From Halorussus vallis (GTDB taxonomy: Archaea; Halobacteriota; Halobacteria; Halobacteriales; Haladaptataceae): DNA of 64,000 nucleotides. Position 1 is the first letter of the stretch, and each line of letters starts with the position of its first letter. Position numbers and translations under genes: made by a program. Below, piece by piece: positions 7,843-16,512 of the stretch. The stretch is from the NCBI RefSeq assembly GCF_024138165.1, contig NZ_CP100000.1:1922001-1986000 (forward strand). Direction: 5' to 3'. Under the pieces are notes generated by a model that ran no database searches, was not told the DNA's origin, and worked only from the letters and a program-made list of their open reading frames with translations.

Positions 7843-9738
7843 ATGAGCGCAGCGGGAAGCGGTGGAGCGGAGCTCGTCACGCTCGTAGCCGCGATTATCG
7901 GCCTGGGCGTCGCCGCGCAGGTGCTCGCCGACCGGTTCCAGGTGCCGAGCGTGCTGTTTCTCATCCTCGCGGGCATCCTGTTCGGCCCCGAGGGCATCGG
8001 CCGCTGGCTCCCGTACGTCGACCCGCTCATCCGCCCGAACTCCTTCGGCGGCGCGCTGGGGGCCATCGTCGGCCTCTCGGTCGCCATCATCGTCTTCGAG
8101 GGTGCGTTCCACCTCACCGCCGAGAAACTCAGGGAAGCGCCGGCGGCGACGTTACGACTCGTCACCGTCGGGGCGCTGATAGCGTTAGTCGGCACCGCGG
8201 TGACGGTGCGGTACGCCCTCGACCAGCCGTGGGACGTCTCGGTGCTCGTCGGGTCGCTGCTGGTCGCCACCGGCCCGACGGTCATCACGCCCATCCTGGA
8301 GGTCGTCCCGGTCCGCGACCGGGTCGAGGCAGCCCTCGAAACCGAGGGCGTCGTGAACGACGTGACCGCCGCCATCCTGGCGGTCGTCGCGTTCGAAGTG
8401 GTTCAGACGCCGAACCCGACGCTCAACTTCGTCATCACCGACTTCTCACGCCGACTCGGTATCGGCGTCGTCATCGGCATGGCGGTCGCGGGCGTCGTCT
8501 GGTACCTGCTGCACCACGTCGACCTCTCGCCGGACAACGCACCCCAGAACGCTCGACTCATCACCCTCGCGGGCGCGCTCATCTCCTACGGCTTCGCCAA
8601 CGCGCTCGCCTCGGAGTCGGGCATCGCGGCGGTCGCGACCGCCGGCATCCTGCTCGGCAACGGCGACCTGCCCTACGAGGATGAGATCACCGCGTTCAAG
8701 GGCGACATCACCCTGCTGGTGCTGTCGTTCGTCTTCATCGCGCTGGCGGCGCTGCTCCGGTTCGAGGACCTGCTCGCGTTGGGCATCGGCGGCATCGTCG
8801 TTGTGGTCGCGGTGGCGCTCCTGATTCGACCGCTCGGCGTGCTCATCGCGACTCGGGGCGACCGCTACACCTTCAACGAGCGGTTGTTCATCAGCGCGGT
8901 CGGGCCGCGCGGAATCATCCCGGCGTCGGTCGCCACGCTGTTCGCGGTGCAGTTGCAGGCCGACTTCCCCGAAGCGGCGAACGTGCTCGTGGGGACCGTC
9001 TTCCTGGTCATCCTCACGACCGTCGTGTTCGAAGGCGGGTTCGCCCGTCACATCGCGGAGTACCTGGAAGTGATACCCATGCGTGTAATCGTCATCGGAG
9101 GCGGGAAGGTGGGCCGCGCGCTCGCCGAGCGCCTCGAAGACCGCGGCGAGAACGTGGTACTGGTCGAGAAGGAAACCGAGATGGTGAAGCTCACCCGCGA
9201 CGCGGGCTTCACCGTCCGGAAGGGCGACGGGACCGACACCGAAGTCCTGCGGAAGGCGGGCGCCGACAACGCCAAAATCGTCGTGGCCGCGACCGGCGAC
9301 GACGACGTGAACCTGCTGGTCGCCCAGTTGGCCGAGTCGAAGTTCGACGTCGACACCATCATCGCCCGGGCGAACAACCCGGACAACGTCGACGCCTTCG
9401 AGGACCTCGGGGTTCGGACCATCGACGCCTCGATGGCGACGGCGTGGGCCATCGACAACGTCATCGAGCGGCCCGCGCTCTCGAACTGGATGACCGAACT
9501 CGGCCGGACCGGCGACGTCCAGGAGATAGAGGTGACCGCCGAGGACCTTGTGGGCAAGACCATCGAGGAACTCGACGACGAACTCCCGAACGGCGTCCTC
9601 ATCGCACTGGTGGGCCGCGACGGCAACAGCGAGGTCCCCAACGAGGATTTCACCCTGCAGGACGGCGACCACATCACCTTCCTCGGCCGGACCGAGGCGG
9701 TCCGGGAGGCCATCAACCGCTGTCATCCGCACGCCTGA
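7843..9738 (+). CDS. CPA-family cation:proton antiporter with C-terminal TrkA-N/TrkA-C domains
   Basis: 631 residues. Residues 10-405 form a polytopic Na+/H+ exchanger module with about 12 membrane spans; GFAN, ATGPTVITP and SAVGPRGIIPAS are typical of NhaP-type CPA1 antiporters. At residue 413 a Rossmann regulatory domain begins (MRVIVIGGGKVGRAL), ending with a TrkA-C (RCK-C) domain from about 555. The fusion suggests that nucleotides or ions bound by the RCK domains gate Na+ or K+ exchange for H+, which suits salt-in osmoadaptation. It is a single gene, ending 12 bases from the convergent HalOD1 gene. The family is firm; the transported cation is not determined. Confidence 0.92.
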   Translation: MSAAGSGGAELVTLVAAIIGLGVAAQVLADRFQVPSVLFLILAGILFGPEGIGRWLPYVDPLIRPNSFGGALGAIVGLSVAIIVFEGAFHLTAEKLREAPAATLRLVTVGALIALVGTAVTVRYALDQPWDVSVLVGSLLVATGPTVITPILEVVPVRDRVEAALETEGVVNDVTAAILAVVAFEVVQTPNPTLNFVITDFSRRLGIGVVIGMAVAGVVWYLLHHVDLSPDNAPQNARLITLAGALISYGFANALASESGIAAVATAGILLGNGDLPYEDEITAFKGDITLLVLSFVFIALAALLRFEDLLALGIGGIVVVVAVALLIRPLGVLIATRGDRYTFNERLFISAVGPRGIIPASVATLFAVQLQADFPEAANVLVGTVFLVILTTVVFEGGFARHIAEYLEVIPMRVIVIGGGKVGRALAERLEDRGENVVLVEKETEMVKLTRDAGFTVRKGDGTDTEVLRKAGADNAKIVVAATGDDDVNLLVAQLAESKFDVDTIIARANNPDNVDAFEDLGVRTIDASMATAWAIDNVIERPALSNWMTELGRTGDVQEIEVTAEDLVGKTIEELDDELPNGVLIALVGRDGNSEVPNEDFTLQDGDHITFLGRTEAVREAINRCHPHA

Positions 9739-9750
9739 GTCGCCCCAACG

Positions 9751-10077
9751 TCACCCGTCGCGACCCGCGACGGGCCGGACGGCGACCGTCCCGTCGGCCT
9801 CCACCCGAATCCGGTAGCCGGCGTAGTCGAACTCGACTCGACCGACGACTTCGCGTCGAGTCCCGTCGAACGACGGTCCAAAGAGACGGTCCAGTGCGTC
9901 CGGGTCGACGAAGCGCGCGAGGGGCGGGAGTTTTAGCGGGTCCGTGTCTTCGAGTTCGGCGACCGTCTCGACCACCGATCGGCTCACCGACTCGGCCTCC
10001 GGGTCGCCGGCAGCGTCGCGGTGGTTCTCGTTCGTACGGGTGCGGTTCCGGTTCGTATCGCTATTCGGTTTTGACAT
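9751..10077 (-). CDS. HalOD1 output domain protein
   Basis: 108 residues. The start is set at the ATG at 10077 (MSKPNSD), giving an Asn/Arg/Thr-rich N-terminus of about 35 residues. One compact domain follows: SVVETVAELEDTDPLKLPPLARFVDPDALDRLF, then a strand pair FDYAGYRIRVEADGTVAV (each quoted in part). This is the pattern of HalOD1, a small domain found alone in haloarchaea or as the output part of response regulators. Its molecular role is not established. It stands alone, 79 bases downstream of the FAD oxidoreductase gene on the same strand, so it may be read through from the amino-compound operon; no separate promoter was pinpointed. Confidence 0.8.
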   Translation of the reverse strand: MSKPNSDTNRNRTRTNENHRDAAGDPEAESVSRSVVETVAELEDTDPLKLPPLARFVDPDALDRLFGPSFDGTRREVVGRVEFDYAGYRIRVEADGTVAVRPVAGRDG

Positions 10078-10156
10078 GGTTCGAGATTTCAGCGTAGCGT
10101 GAACGTTCGGCGTGCGATCGGGAACCCGGGCGACGGCCGGTCGAAACGGCCGCTGC

Positions 10157-11353
10157 TTAGTCGCCCGCGCTGATGCTCCGGAACTCGAAGTCGGGCGACC
10201 GCGATTCGAAGCGGTCGAGCGCGAAGGCGTCCAGCGGGAACGGCGCCGGCTCACCGTCGACCAGCGCTCGAACCGCCGTCGCCGCGACCGGCGCGGTCAT
10301 CACGCCCCGGCCGTGGAACCCCGTGGCGACGACGAGCCCCTCCGGACCCGCTTCCGGGCGGTCGATTATCGGGCGGGTGTCGGGCGTCGCACCGTCGACG
10401 CCCGCCCACCCGTTGACGAAGCGGGCGCGGTCGAACCGACGGAGGAACGACGGGACGAGTTGCGCGACGTGGTCGCGGAACGCCTCGTCTTCGCTCCCGC
10501 TCGCAGATTCGGGGTCGTCCTCGGCGAACGACCAGCCGCCGACCAGCAGGTCGCCGTTGTGCTCGGGTCGGAAGTAGACGTGCTCGCCGGGGACCCAGCC
10601 CATCGGGAAATCGGCCGCCAGTGCGTCGCCGGGGTCGAGGACGACGCACTGGGTCCGGTAGGGTCGCACGGGGAGCCGGACGCGCTCGCGGAGGAAACGC
10701 TCGGTCCGCCAGCCGGCGGCGACCACGACGTGCGGCGCGTCGAAGTCCCCGGCGTCGGTTCGGACGCCGGCGATTCGACCGTCGTCGACCCGTAACCCGG
10801 TCACTTCAGTGTCGGTCAGCACGGTCGCGCCGCGGTCCTCGGCGTCGTCCTTCAGCGTCACCGCGAAGGTGTAGGGGTCGACGAATCCGGTGTCGTCGTG
10901 GCGCACCGCGCCCGCGAACGCCGAGCAGTCGAACCGGGGGTGACGGTCCTCGACCGCGTCCGGGTCGAGGAACGAGACGGAGACGCCCTCGCCGTCGAGT
11001 CGCTCGACCCGCCGGCGGGCCTCGCCCTCGCGCTCCGACGGGACGAGTTCGAGGCTCTCGCGCTCGGCGTACGAGAAGTCGCCGGTGCCGTCGTACTCCC
11101 GGAAGAACTCGTTGGCGTGGTCGGCTATCGACGGTTCGTCGCTGTACGACGGCGACATCGTCACCTCGCCCGCCGCGAGCGCCGTCGCTTCCGCGGCGAC
11201 CCGCCCGCGCTCGACGACCAGCACGTCCCGGTCGGCGGCCAGTTCCCGCGCGACGGCGCAGCCGACGACGCCGCCGCCGACGACTATCGCGTCGTAGGCT
11301 TCCCCGACCGGGGAGTCCGGTCTGGCCGCGGCGGTCGCATCCGCGTCGGTCAT
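10157..11353 (-). CDS. FAD-dependent amine/amino-acid oxidoreductase (DAO family)
   Basis: 398 residues. The dinucleotide-binding motif GGGVVG is at residues 26-31, with the conserved acidic end of strand 2 (LVVERG). A C-terminal GFHGRGVMTAPVAA segment binds the FAD in DAO-fold enzymes. Relatives include glycine and sarcosine oxidases, D-amino-acid dehydrogenases and amine-oxidising proteins. It is the last gene of a tight minus-strand group: its ATG overlaps the stop of the aminotransferase gene by 4 bases (11350-11353), implying translational coupling. With two aminotransferases upstream, the likely job is oxidation of an amino acid or amine intermediate. The exact substrate is open. Confidence 0.85.
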   Translation of the reverse strand: MTDADATAAARPDSPVGEAYDAIVVGGGVVGCAVARELAADRDVLVVERGRVAAEATALAAGEVTMSPSYSDEPSIADHANEFFREYDGTGDFSYAERESLELVPSEREGEARRRVERLDGEGVSVSFLDPDAVEDRHPRFDCSAFAGAVRHDDTGFVDPYTFAVTLKDDAEDRGATVLTDTEVTGLRVDDGRIAGVRTDAGDFDAPHVVVAAGWRTERFLRERVRLPVRPYRTQCVVLDPGDALAADFPMGWVPGEHVYFRPEHNGDLLVGGWSFAEDDPESASGSEDEAFRDHVAQLVPSFLRRFDRARFVNGWAGVDGATPDTRPIIDRPEAGPEGLVVATGFHGRGVMTAPVAATAVRALVDGEPAPFPLDAFALDRFESRSPDFEFRSISAGD

Positions 11354-12702
11354 CGCGACTCGATCGCCCGAATGCCATCTTCGAGCGCGTCGACCGCCCG
11401 TTCGAGTTCCTCGTAGGTGATGGTCAGCGGCGGCTGGAACCGAATCACGTTCTTGTAGAAACCGCCGACCCCGACGAGCACGCCGTGTTCCTCGCGGGCG
11501 TGGTCCTTGACCGCGTCGGCGACCTTCTTCGCGGGTTCACCCTCCGCGGTACCGGCGTCGCGGTCGCTCGCGTCGGTCTCCTCGTCGGCCATCGGGCCGA
11601 CCAGTTCGACGCCGTACATCAGCCCGAGGCCGCGCGTCTCGCCCACGAGGTCGTACCGGTCTTCGAGTTCGGCGAGGCGGTCGCCGAGCCACGCGCCCTG
11701 TTCGGCGGCGTTGTCGACGATGCCGTCCTCCAGGGCGTCGATGTTCGCGAGCGCGGCGGCGCAGCAGACCGGATTGCCGCCGAACGTCGAGAGGTGGTCG
11801 CCCGCCTCGAAGCTGTCGGCGACCTCGGCGGGCGCGGTGAACGCCCCGAGCGGCAGGCCGTCGGCGATGCCCTTCGCCTGCGTGAGGATGTCCGGCTTCA
11901 CGTCGAACTGCTCGCACGCGAACATCGTCCCGGTCCGGCCGTAACCGGTCTGGACCTCGTCGAGCACCAGGAGCGCGCCGTGGTCGTAGGCGATGTCCCG
12001 CACGCGTTCGAGGTAGCCTTCCGGCGGGACGACGATACCGCCCTCGCCCATCACGGGTTCGACCACGACGGCCGCGACGTCGTCGGACGTCTGGGTGGCA
12101 ATGACCCGTTCGAGTTCCGCGGCGGCCGCCTCGGCGAACTCCGCCTCGGGGAGGTCGCAGTACGGCGACCGATATCGGTAGGGCGCGGGCGCGTGGACCA
12201 CGTCGTTGATGGTCGGGGCCATCCCGTCCTTGTACGCTTTGTTGCCGGTGAGCGCGAGGCTGCCGAGCGTCCGGCCGTGGAACGACATCTCCAGGGCGAC
12301 GACCTCTTTGCTCCCGGTATGTTTCCGCGCGAGTTTTATCGCGCCCTCGACCGCCTCGGTGCCGGAGTTGCAGAAGAACGTCTTCTGCAAGTCGCCGGGC
12401 GTTATCTCGGCGATGCGCTCGGCGAGGTCGGCCACCGGCCGGTTGCGATAGAGGTACGAACACGTGTGGACGAGGTCGTCGAGTTGATCCTTGGCGGCCG
12501 CGACCACCTCGGGGTTGTTGTGCCCGGCGTTGGTCACCGAGATACCCGAGAAGCAGTCGAGGTACCGCTCTCCGTCGGTCGTCTCCATCGTGGTTCCCGA
12601 CGCTCGCTCGACCGTGAACGGGTCGTACCCCTTCGCGATGGGCATGACGTACTCGTCGTACTTCTCGGCCGCGTCGCCGCCGGGTCGCTCCTGCTCGGTC
12701 AT
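11350..12702 (-). CDS. Class III PLP aminotransferase (4-aminobutyrate/omega-amino acid type)
   Basis: 450 residues. It has the class III fold with a phosphate-binding CNSGTEAVEGAIKLAR segment at 111-126, the cofactor Asp in LVLDEVQTGYGRTG (Asp248) and the Schiff-base Lys277 in TQAKGIADGLPLGA. Spacing and the FHGRTLGSLA segment resemble GABA, ornithine and omega-amino acid aminotransferases. An acidic insert at about 378-392 (ETDASDRDAGTAE) looks like a halophilic loop. It lies 3 bases after the stop of the preceding aminotransferase gene and overlaps the FAD gene, so it sits in the middle of a three-gene operon. GABA or a C4-C5 omega-amino acid is the likely donor, by family and context. Confidence 0.85.
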   Translation of the reverse strand: MTEQERPGGDAAEKYDEYVMPIAKGYDPFTVERASGTTMETTDGERYLDCFSGISVTNAGHNNPEVVAAAKDQLDDLVHTCSYLYRNRPVADLAERIAEITPGDLQKTFFCNSGTEAVEGAIKLARKHTGSKEVVALEMSFHGRTLGSLALTGNKAYKDGMAPTINDVVHAPAPYRYRSPYCDLPEAEFAEAAAAELERVIATQTSDDVAAVVVEPVMGEGGIVVPPEGYLERVRDIAYDHGALLVLDEVQTGYGRTGTMFACEQFDVKPDILTQAKGIADGLPLGAFTAPAEVADSFEAGDHLSTFGGNPVCCAAALANIDALEDGIVDNAAEQGAWLGDRLAELEDRYDLVGETRGLGLMYGVELVGPMADEETDASDRDAGTAEGEPAKKVADAVKDHAREEHGVLVGVGGFYKNVIRFQPPLTITYEELERAVDALEDGIRAIESR

Positions 12703-12705
12703 GGT

Positions 12706-14097
12706 CTACTCGTACCGGTGGTTCACCGCGCGGAAGGCGTCCTCCGCCACCTCGAGCGCGTGCTCGATCTCCTCGTCGGTGTGGGTGTAGGTGGTGAAGA
12801 AACGCTCGCCCTGCATCGGGTTCCCGAACAGCACCCCGTCGGCGGCGGCTTCGAGCCACCAGTCGGCGAACTGCTCCTCGTTGGCCTTCCAGGAGTCGCG
12901 GTAGAAGTGGATGTCCTCGTCGGTCATGTACACCTGGCCCATCGAGCCGACGTGCTGGACGTTGGCGTCGATACCGACGTCGTCGGCGACCTCTTGGAGG
13001 CCGTCGAACAACTTGTCGCCCAGTCGGTCGATGTGCTCGTACACGTCGCGTTCGTCGAGTATCTCGAGGGTCTTCAGGCCGGCCGCGGCCGACACCGGGT
13101 GGCCGTTGTACGTGCCGCCGTGGAACGCCGAGGAGTTCCACTTCGAGGCTTCTTCTTTTTTCGGCGGGATTATCTCCTCCATTATCTCGGCCTTGCCGCC
13201 GAAGCCGGCCATCTGGTAGCCGCCGCCCGCCGCCTTCGCGAACGTCGTCATGTCGGGCGTGACGCCGAACCGGCCCTGGGCGCTCTGGGGACCGAGTCGG
13301 AAGCCGGTCATCACCTCGTCCCAGATGAGGACGATGCCGAGTTCCTCGGTCAGGTCGCGGAGGAACTCGTGGTAGCCGTCGCGGGGCTTGAGACAGCCGC
13401 AGGAGAACATCACCGGTTCGATGATGACCGCCGCGACGTCGTCAGCCTGCTCACGGAGGATGCGTTCGGTCGCCTCCTTGTCGTTGAAGGGGAACGCGAC
13501 GACCGTCTCGCTCACCGCGTCCGGGATGCCGGTGCCGTACGAAACCGTGTTGGGCGCGTCGGCCGGGCCGAGCGCCTCCTCGCTAGCGTAGACGCTCTGG
13601 AGCGCGTAGTCGTGCGCGCCGGCGTACCCACCCTCGGGCTTGGCTATCTTGTCCCGGCCCGTGTACGAGCGGGCGACCCGCATCGCGTGCATGGTCGCCT
13701 CGCTCCCGCTGTTGGCCAGTCGAACCTTCTCGATGCTGGGGGTCATCTCCGCGACCTTCTCCATGAACTCTATCGCCACCGGCTGAGGCGTGGCGGTCAG
13801 GTCGCAGGTGTCGACCTGCTCCTTGACGGCCTCGCGCACTTCGGGGTGGCCGTGGCCGAGGATGACGGGACCGAGCGCCAGCAGGAAGTCGAGGTACTCG
13901 TTGTCGTCGACGTCGTAGAGGTACGATCCGTCGGCGCGGTCGACGTAGAACGGGTACGGGTCGAACGCCCTGACGTTCGACTCGACGCCGAGGGGCGTGA
14001 CGCTCGCCGCCCGCTGGTGGAACTGCTCGCTGGCCGGCGTCCGCTCCCGCAGTCGCTCCGCGTGGTCCGTATCTTGCTCTTTGTCACCGAGACTCAT
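12706..14097 (-). CDS. Class III PLP aminotransferase, glutamate-1-semialdehyde aminomutase-like
   Basis: 463 residues. The start is at ATG 14097 (MSLGDKEQ); the longer in-frame extension belongs to antisense sequence. The PLP Lys is K288 in TFAKAAGGGYQMAGFGG, with the cofactor Asp260 in IWDEVMTGFR and the phosphate-binding SGSEATMHAMRVAR at 130-143. These features place it nearer to HemL-like aminotransferases than to GABA-AT, but a haem-pathway role is unlikely in this setting. Two hairpins and an AT-rich promoter region separate it from the upstream amidinohydrolase gene, so it starts a new transcript with the next two genes. It probably transaminates an amine or beta/omega-amino acid; the specificity is inferred from its neighbours only. 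Confidence 0.82.
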   Translation of the reverse strand: MSLGDKEQDTDHAERLRERTPASEQFHQRAASVTPLGVESNVRAFDPYPFYVDRADGSYLYDVDDNEYLDFLLALGPVILGHGHPEVREAVKEQVDTCDLTATPQPVAIEFMEKVAEMTPSIEKVRLANSGSEATMHAMRVARSYTGRDKIAKPEGGYAGAHDYALQSVYASEEALGPADAPNTVSYGTGIPDAVSETVVAFPFNDKEATERILREQADDVAAVIIEPVMFSCGCLKPRDGYHEFLRDLTEELGIVLIWDEVMTGFRLGPQSAQGRFGVTPDMTTFAKAAGGGYQMAGFGGKAEIMEEIIPPKKEEASKWNSSAFHGGTYNGHPVSAAAGLKTLEILDERDVYEHIDRLGDKLFDGLQEVADDVGIDANVQHVGSMGQVYMTDEDIHFYRDSWKANEEQFADWWLEAAADGVLFGNPMQGERFFTTYTHTDEEIEHALEVAEDAFRAVNHRYE

Positions 14098-14161
14098 CGT
14101 CTCACACGACGGAGCATGACCCAATAAATCTTTGGTGGAAAGGCCAGAAATACGAAAATGT

Positions 14162-14177
14162 TCTGGGAAAACCCAGA
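14162..14177 (-). terminator. Hairpin with T-rich tail after the amidinohydrolase gene
   Basis: Stem TCTGGG / CCCAGA with loop AAAA, 20 bases past the stop at 14198. On the minus strand it is followed by T-rich sequence (ACATTTTCGTATTTC). It partly overlaps a second inverted repeat, CCAGAA (14144-14149) and TTCTGG (14161-14166), just upstream of the aminotransferase promoter. It probably ends the amidinohydrolase transcript; the second repeat could be an operator. Confidence 0.55.
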
Positions 14178-14197
14178 GAGACGAGTAAGTGTCGCGG

Positions 14198-15076
14198 CTA
14201 CGAGCGCGAAAGCGGGAGTACGAGCCCCTTGAGACCGCCGCCCGTCTTGCGAATTTCCCGGACGTCGAGTTCGACCACGTCGATGTCGCGGTCCCGCAGC
14301 GCGCCTCGGACGCGGGGGTTGCCCGACGGCAGCAACACCCGACCCGGTTCGACGACGATGGTGCTGGTCGCCCGGTTTCGCTGTTCGCGCATCGGCACCT
14401 CGACGGTCTCGATTCCCCGGTCGTGGAGCACCTGAAGAAAACTCGACGGGACGGCCTGGGGGTAGACGAGCGCGAGATCGGGCGCGACCATCCCGAACAC
14501 GAGCGCGAGGTGGGTCTGTCCCGTGCTGTCGGTGCTGCCGAAGATGGGCACCTCCACCACCTCGATGTCGTAGGTTTCCAGCACGGTTCGGACCTGCCGG
14601 ATGCCCTCGGTGTTGGCCGTCCGCGAGCGGCCGATGGCCACCGTCTCGTCGTCGATCCACACCATGTTGCCGGCTTCGAACCCGCCCGGCCCGTGGACCG
14701 TGTGATAGATGGGGATGCCGAGTTCGACGCCGCGCTCGGTGATGCGCCGCTCCTCGCCGTGGCGCGTCTCCTCGACCATCTTCCCGACCACGAGACCACC
14801 CTCGACGGCGAACCCCACGTCCCGGACGAACAGCGACTCCGCGAGGTTCTCGCAGGCGTCGCCGAGTCGGTAGACGGTCACGCCGCTGTCCTCCAGTTCC
14901 TCGACGAGCGCCTCGTGTTCGGCCGCCGCCGACTCCTGTCTGGGAAGGCCGTCCCAGTTCCACGCGTCGGGGTCGACCACGGTGCTGAATTCGGGACCGG
15001 GTTCGTGAACGAGCGCGCTCTCCAGGCAGCCAACCTCCGAGCGTACCGACGGCGAGAGGTCCCAGCCGTCGGTCAT
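14198..15076 (-). CDS. Guanidine-hydrolase-fold protein (DDAH/arginine deiminase family) lacking the usual nucleophilic Cys
   Basis: 292 residues of the amidinotransferase/arginine deiminase fold. I see LFVRD (Asp86), the GGFEAGNMVW segment with Glu134, SRTANTEG near 151-158, and THLALVF with His189. In arginine deiminases and dimethylargininases the C-terminal motif is GGG-x-x-C; here it reads GGGLKGL, with Gly284 (codon GGG) where the Cys should be. The Asp usual in the 'HLD' motif is Ala191. The protein may be catalytically dead, or it may use different chemistry. It overlaps the Lrp gene by 4 bases (15073-15076), so the two are coupled. Context suggests handling of a guanidino or ureido compound, as an enzyme or as a sensor. 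Confidence 0.75.
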   Translation of the reverse strand: MTDGWDLSPSVRSEVGCLESALVHEPGPEFSTVVDPDAWNWDGLPRQESAAAEHEALVEELEDSGVTVYRLGDACENLAESLFVRDVGFAVEGGLVVGKMVEETRHGEERRITERGVELGIPIYHTVHGPGGFEAGNMVWIDDETVAIGRSRTANTEGIRQVRTVLETYDIEVVEVPIFGSTDSTGQTHLALVFGMVAPDLALVYPQAVPSSFLQVLHDRGIETVEVPMREQRNRATSTIVVEPGRVLLPSGNPRVRGALRDRDIDVVELDVREIRKTGGGLKGLVLPLSRS

Positions 15077-15534
15077 TCGGGGAGGTTGAGCCGCTGTTCT
15101 TCTTTGACGCTCCGGAGCGCCACGTCGGTCGCCGTGGAGATGACGCCCTCGTAGGTGCCGATGCGACTCAGCAGGTCCGTGAGGTCCGACCGGTCGCCCA
15201 CCCGGACCTTCAGCAGCAGGTCGGCCTCGCCGGTGAGTTCGTGAATCTCCTGGATAGCCGACTCCTCCGCGAGCCGTTCGGCGACCTCCGAGAAGTGACC
15301 CGCCTCGGTGTGTATCCTGATGAACGCCACGTCGTCGAGTCCCAGCAGTTCGGGGTCGAGCACCGCCCGGTAGTCCCGGATGTACCCCTCGGCCTCGAGC
15401 GAGTTCACCCGCTCGTGGATGGTGGCGCTCCCCATGTCGAGCCGGCGGGCGATCTCGGACAGCGCCGTCCGGCCGTCGGCCTGGAGTATCTTGAGTATTT
15501 TCACGTCGATGTCGTCGAGGGTCATGTCGGTCAT
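15073..15534 (-). CDS. Lrp/AsnC family transcriptional regulator
   Basis: 153 residues from the ATG at 15534; a second in-frame ATG is three codons later, and a longer start at 15588 would overlap the upstream gene. The N-terminal helix-turn-helix is VKILKILQADGRTALSEIA then MGSATIHERVNSLEAEGYI. The C-terminal RAM/AsnC ligand domain contains HELTGEADLLLKVRVG, the typical 'G-E-x-D' ligand region. These regulators bind an amino acid and switch oligomeric state on DNA. It lies between the amidinohydrolase (4-base overlap) and the carbon-nitrogen hydrolase (43-base gap), so it most likely controls this catabolic island, perhaps through the palindromes at 16447-16528. Confidence 0.92.
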   Translation of the reverse strand: MTDMTLDDIDVKILKILQADGRTALSEIARRLDMGSATIHERVNSLEAEGYIRDYRAVLDPELLGLDDVAFIRIHTEAGHFSEVAERLAEESAIQEIHELTGEADLLLKVRVGDRSDLTDLLSRIGTYEGVISTATDVALRSVKEEQRLNLPE

Positions 15535-15577
15535 TTGTTTTCCAGCGTTCGTATTCGTTATGTTTTCTCTCACGGTA

Positions 15578-16423
15578 TCACGTCCCACTCTCGTCCGCCT
15601 CGCTCCGACTCCCGTCCGCGAACGGTCGCACCGCGGCTTCCTCCCGCGAGGTCCGGAGGGCGTCGACGTCGACCGAACAGGTCGCCGCGGTCCCCTCGTC
15701 CCGGGGGAGCGAGAGCCGGGTCCCGTGGGGTCCCACCACGTCGTCGCAGGGTGCGAACACCGCCGAGCGTCCCGTTCCGGTCAGGTCGCCGTCCGAGCGC
15801 GCGCCCACGACGCTGACCTGCGCCACGTACAACTGGTTCTCGACGGCTCTGGCGGCCGCACACCGGCTGACGCGCTGGTAACCCGCTTCGGTCGCGGTCC
15901 ACGACGGGACCGCCACGACCTCCGCCCCGCGGGCCGCGAGGCTCCGGACAGCCGCCGGGAACTCGACGTCGTAGCAGACCGCGACGCCGAAGCCGACGTC
16001 CCCGTACTCGACGACCGGAAGCGGACCGTCGCCTGGACGCTTGCCCGCCCGCCGCTCCTCGGGGATGAGGTTGGCCTTGTCGTAAGTCCGGACGTCCCGA
16101 CCGGGAACCGCGACGGGACACCGATTGTACGTCTCGCCGCGCTCGACGATGTTGTACGACCCGCCGACGACGACGGCGTCTCTGTCGGCCGCCGCGTCGG
16201 CCAGGAACGCGTGGAGTCGGTCCCGACCGTCCGGGCCGAGGGTCGCGACCGCGTCGCCGTCGGTCCGGAGGCAGTCGCTCACGAACAGTTCGGGGAGGAC
16301 GTACAGGTCCGCCCGGCCCGCCCGGTCGAACAGCGACTCGGTCCGGTCCAGGAGCGCGTCGAGCGACGTCGCACTCCCGAGTTCGTACTGACAGAGTCCG
16401 ACTTCGACGTTCCCGGGACCCAT
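15578..16423 (-). CDS. Carbon-nitrogen hydrolase (nitrilase superfamily amidase)
   Basis: 281 residues. The Glu-Lys-Cys triad is complete: Glu45 in LPELFV, Lys116 in YDKANLIP, Cys150 in VAVCYDVEFP. The family includes N-carbamoylputrescine amidase, beta-ureidopropionase and omega-amidase. Its place beside a guanidine-hydrolase-fold gene, omega-aminotransferases and a polyamine importer favours a carbamoyl-amine or omega-amide substrate, but this is inference. It is the first gene of the minus arm and diverges from the importer operon. A palindrome GGACAAA-aac-TTTGTCC lies 24-40 bases upstream, over the expected TATA/BRE position. The C-terminal tail is Ser/Glu/Asp-rich. Confidence 0.87.
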   Translation of the reverse strand: MGPGNVEVGLCQYELGSATSLDALLDRTESLFDRAGRADLYVLPELFVSDCLRTDGDAVATLGPDGRDRLHAFLADAAADRDAVVVGGSYNIVERGETYNRCPVAVPGRDVRTYDKANLIPEERRAGKRPGDGPLPVVEYGDVGFGVAVCYDVEFPAAVRSLAARGAEVVAVPSWTATEAGYQRVSRCAAARAVENQLYVAQVSVVGARSDGDLTGTGRSAVFAPCDDVVGPHGTRLSLPRDEGTAATCSVDVDALRTSREEAAVRPFADGSRSEADESGT

Positions 16424-16446
16424 CTACCGCGTACCTACGACCGCCG

Positions 16447-16463
16447 GGACAAAAACTTTGTCC
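16447..16463. promoter_or_regulatory. Palindromic operator candidate over the carbon-nitrogen hydrolase promoter
   Basis: GGACAAA and TTTGTCC form a perfect 7-bp inverted repeat with a 3-base centre. It lies 24-40 bases upstream of the minus-strand gene starting at 16423, where TATA and BRE should be. It shares the ACAAA...TTTGT core with the second palindrome at 16513-16528. A candidate binding site for the neighbouring Lrp/AsnC protein. Confidence 0.5.
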
Positions 16464-16512
16464 GAACCAGCGAGTATCTCACGAGAAATCATCGGCTCAC
16501 TACCGAGATAGA

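Noticed and set aside
12706-14097. hemL (haem-pathway glutamate-1-semialdehyde aminomutase)
   Set aside because: The fold is close, but it is in an operon with another class III aminotransferase and an amine oxidoreductase, and no other haem gene is near.
10621-14127. Very long plus-strand open frame antisense to the FAD and aminotransferase genes
   Set aside because: It is an Arg/Val/His-rich shadow of the GC-rich minus-strand genes, with no domain and wrong composition for a halophile.
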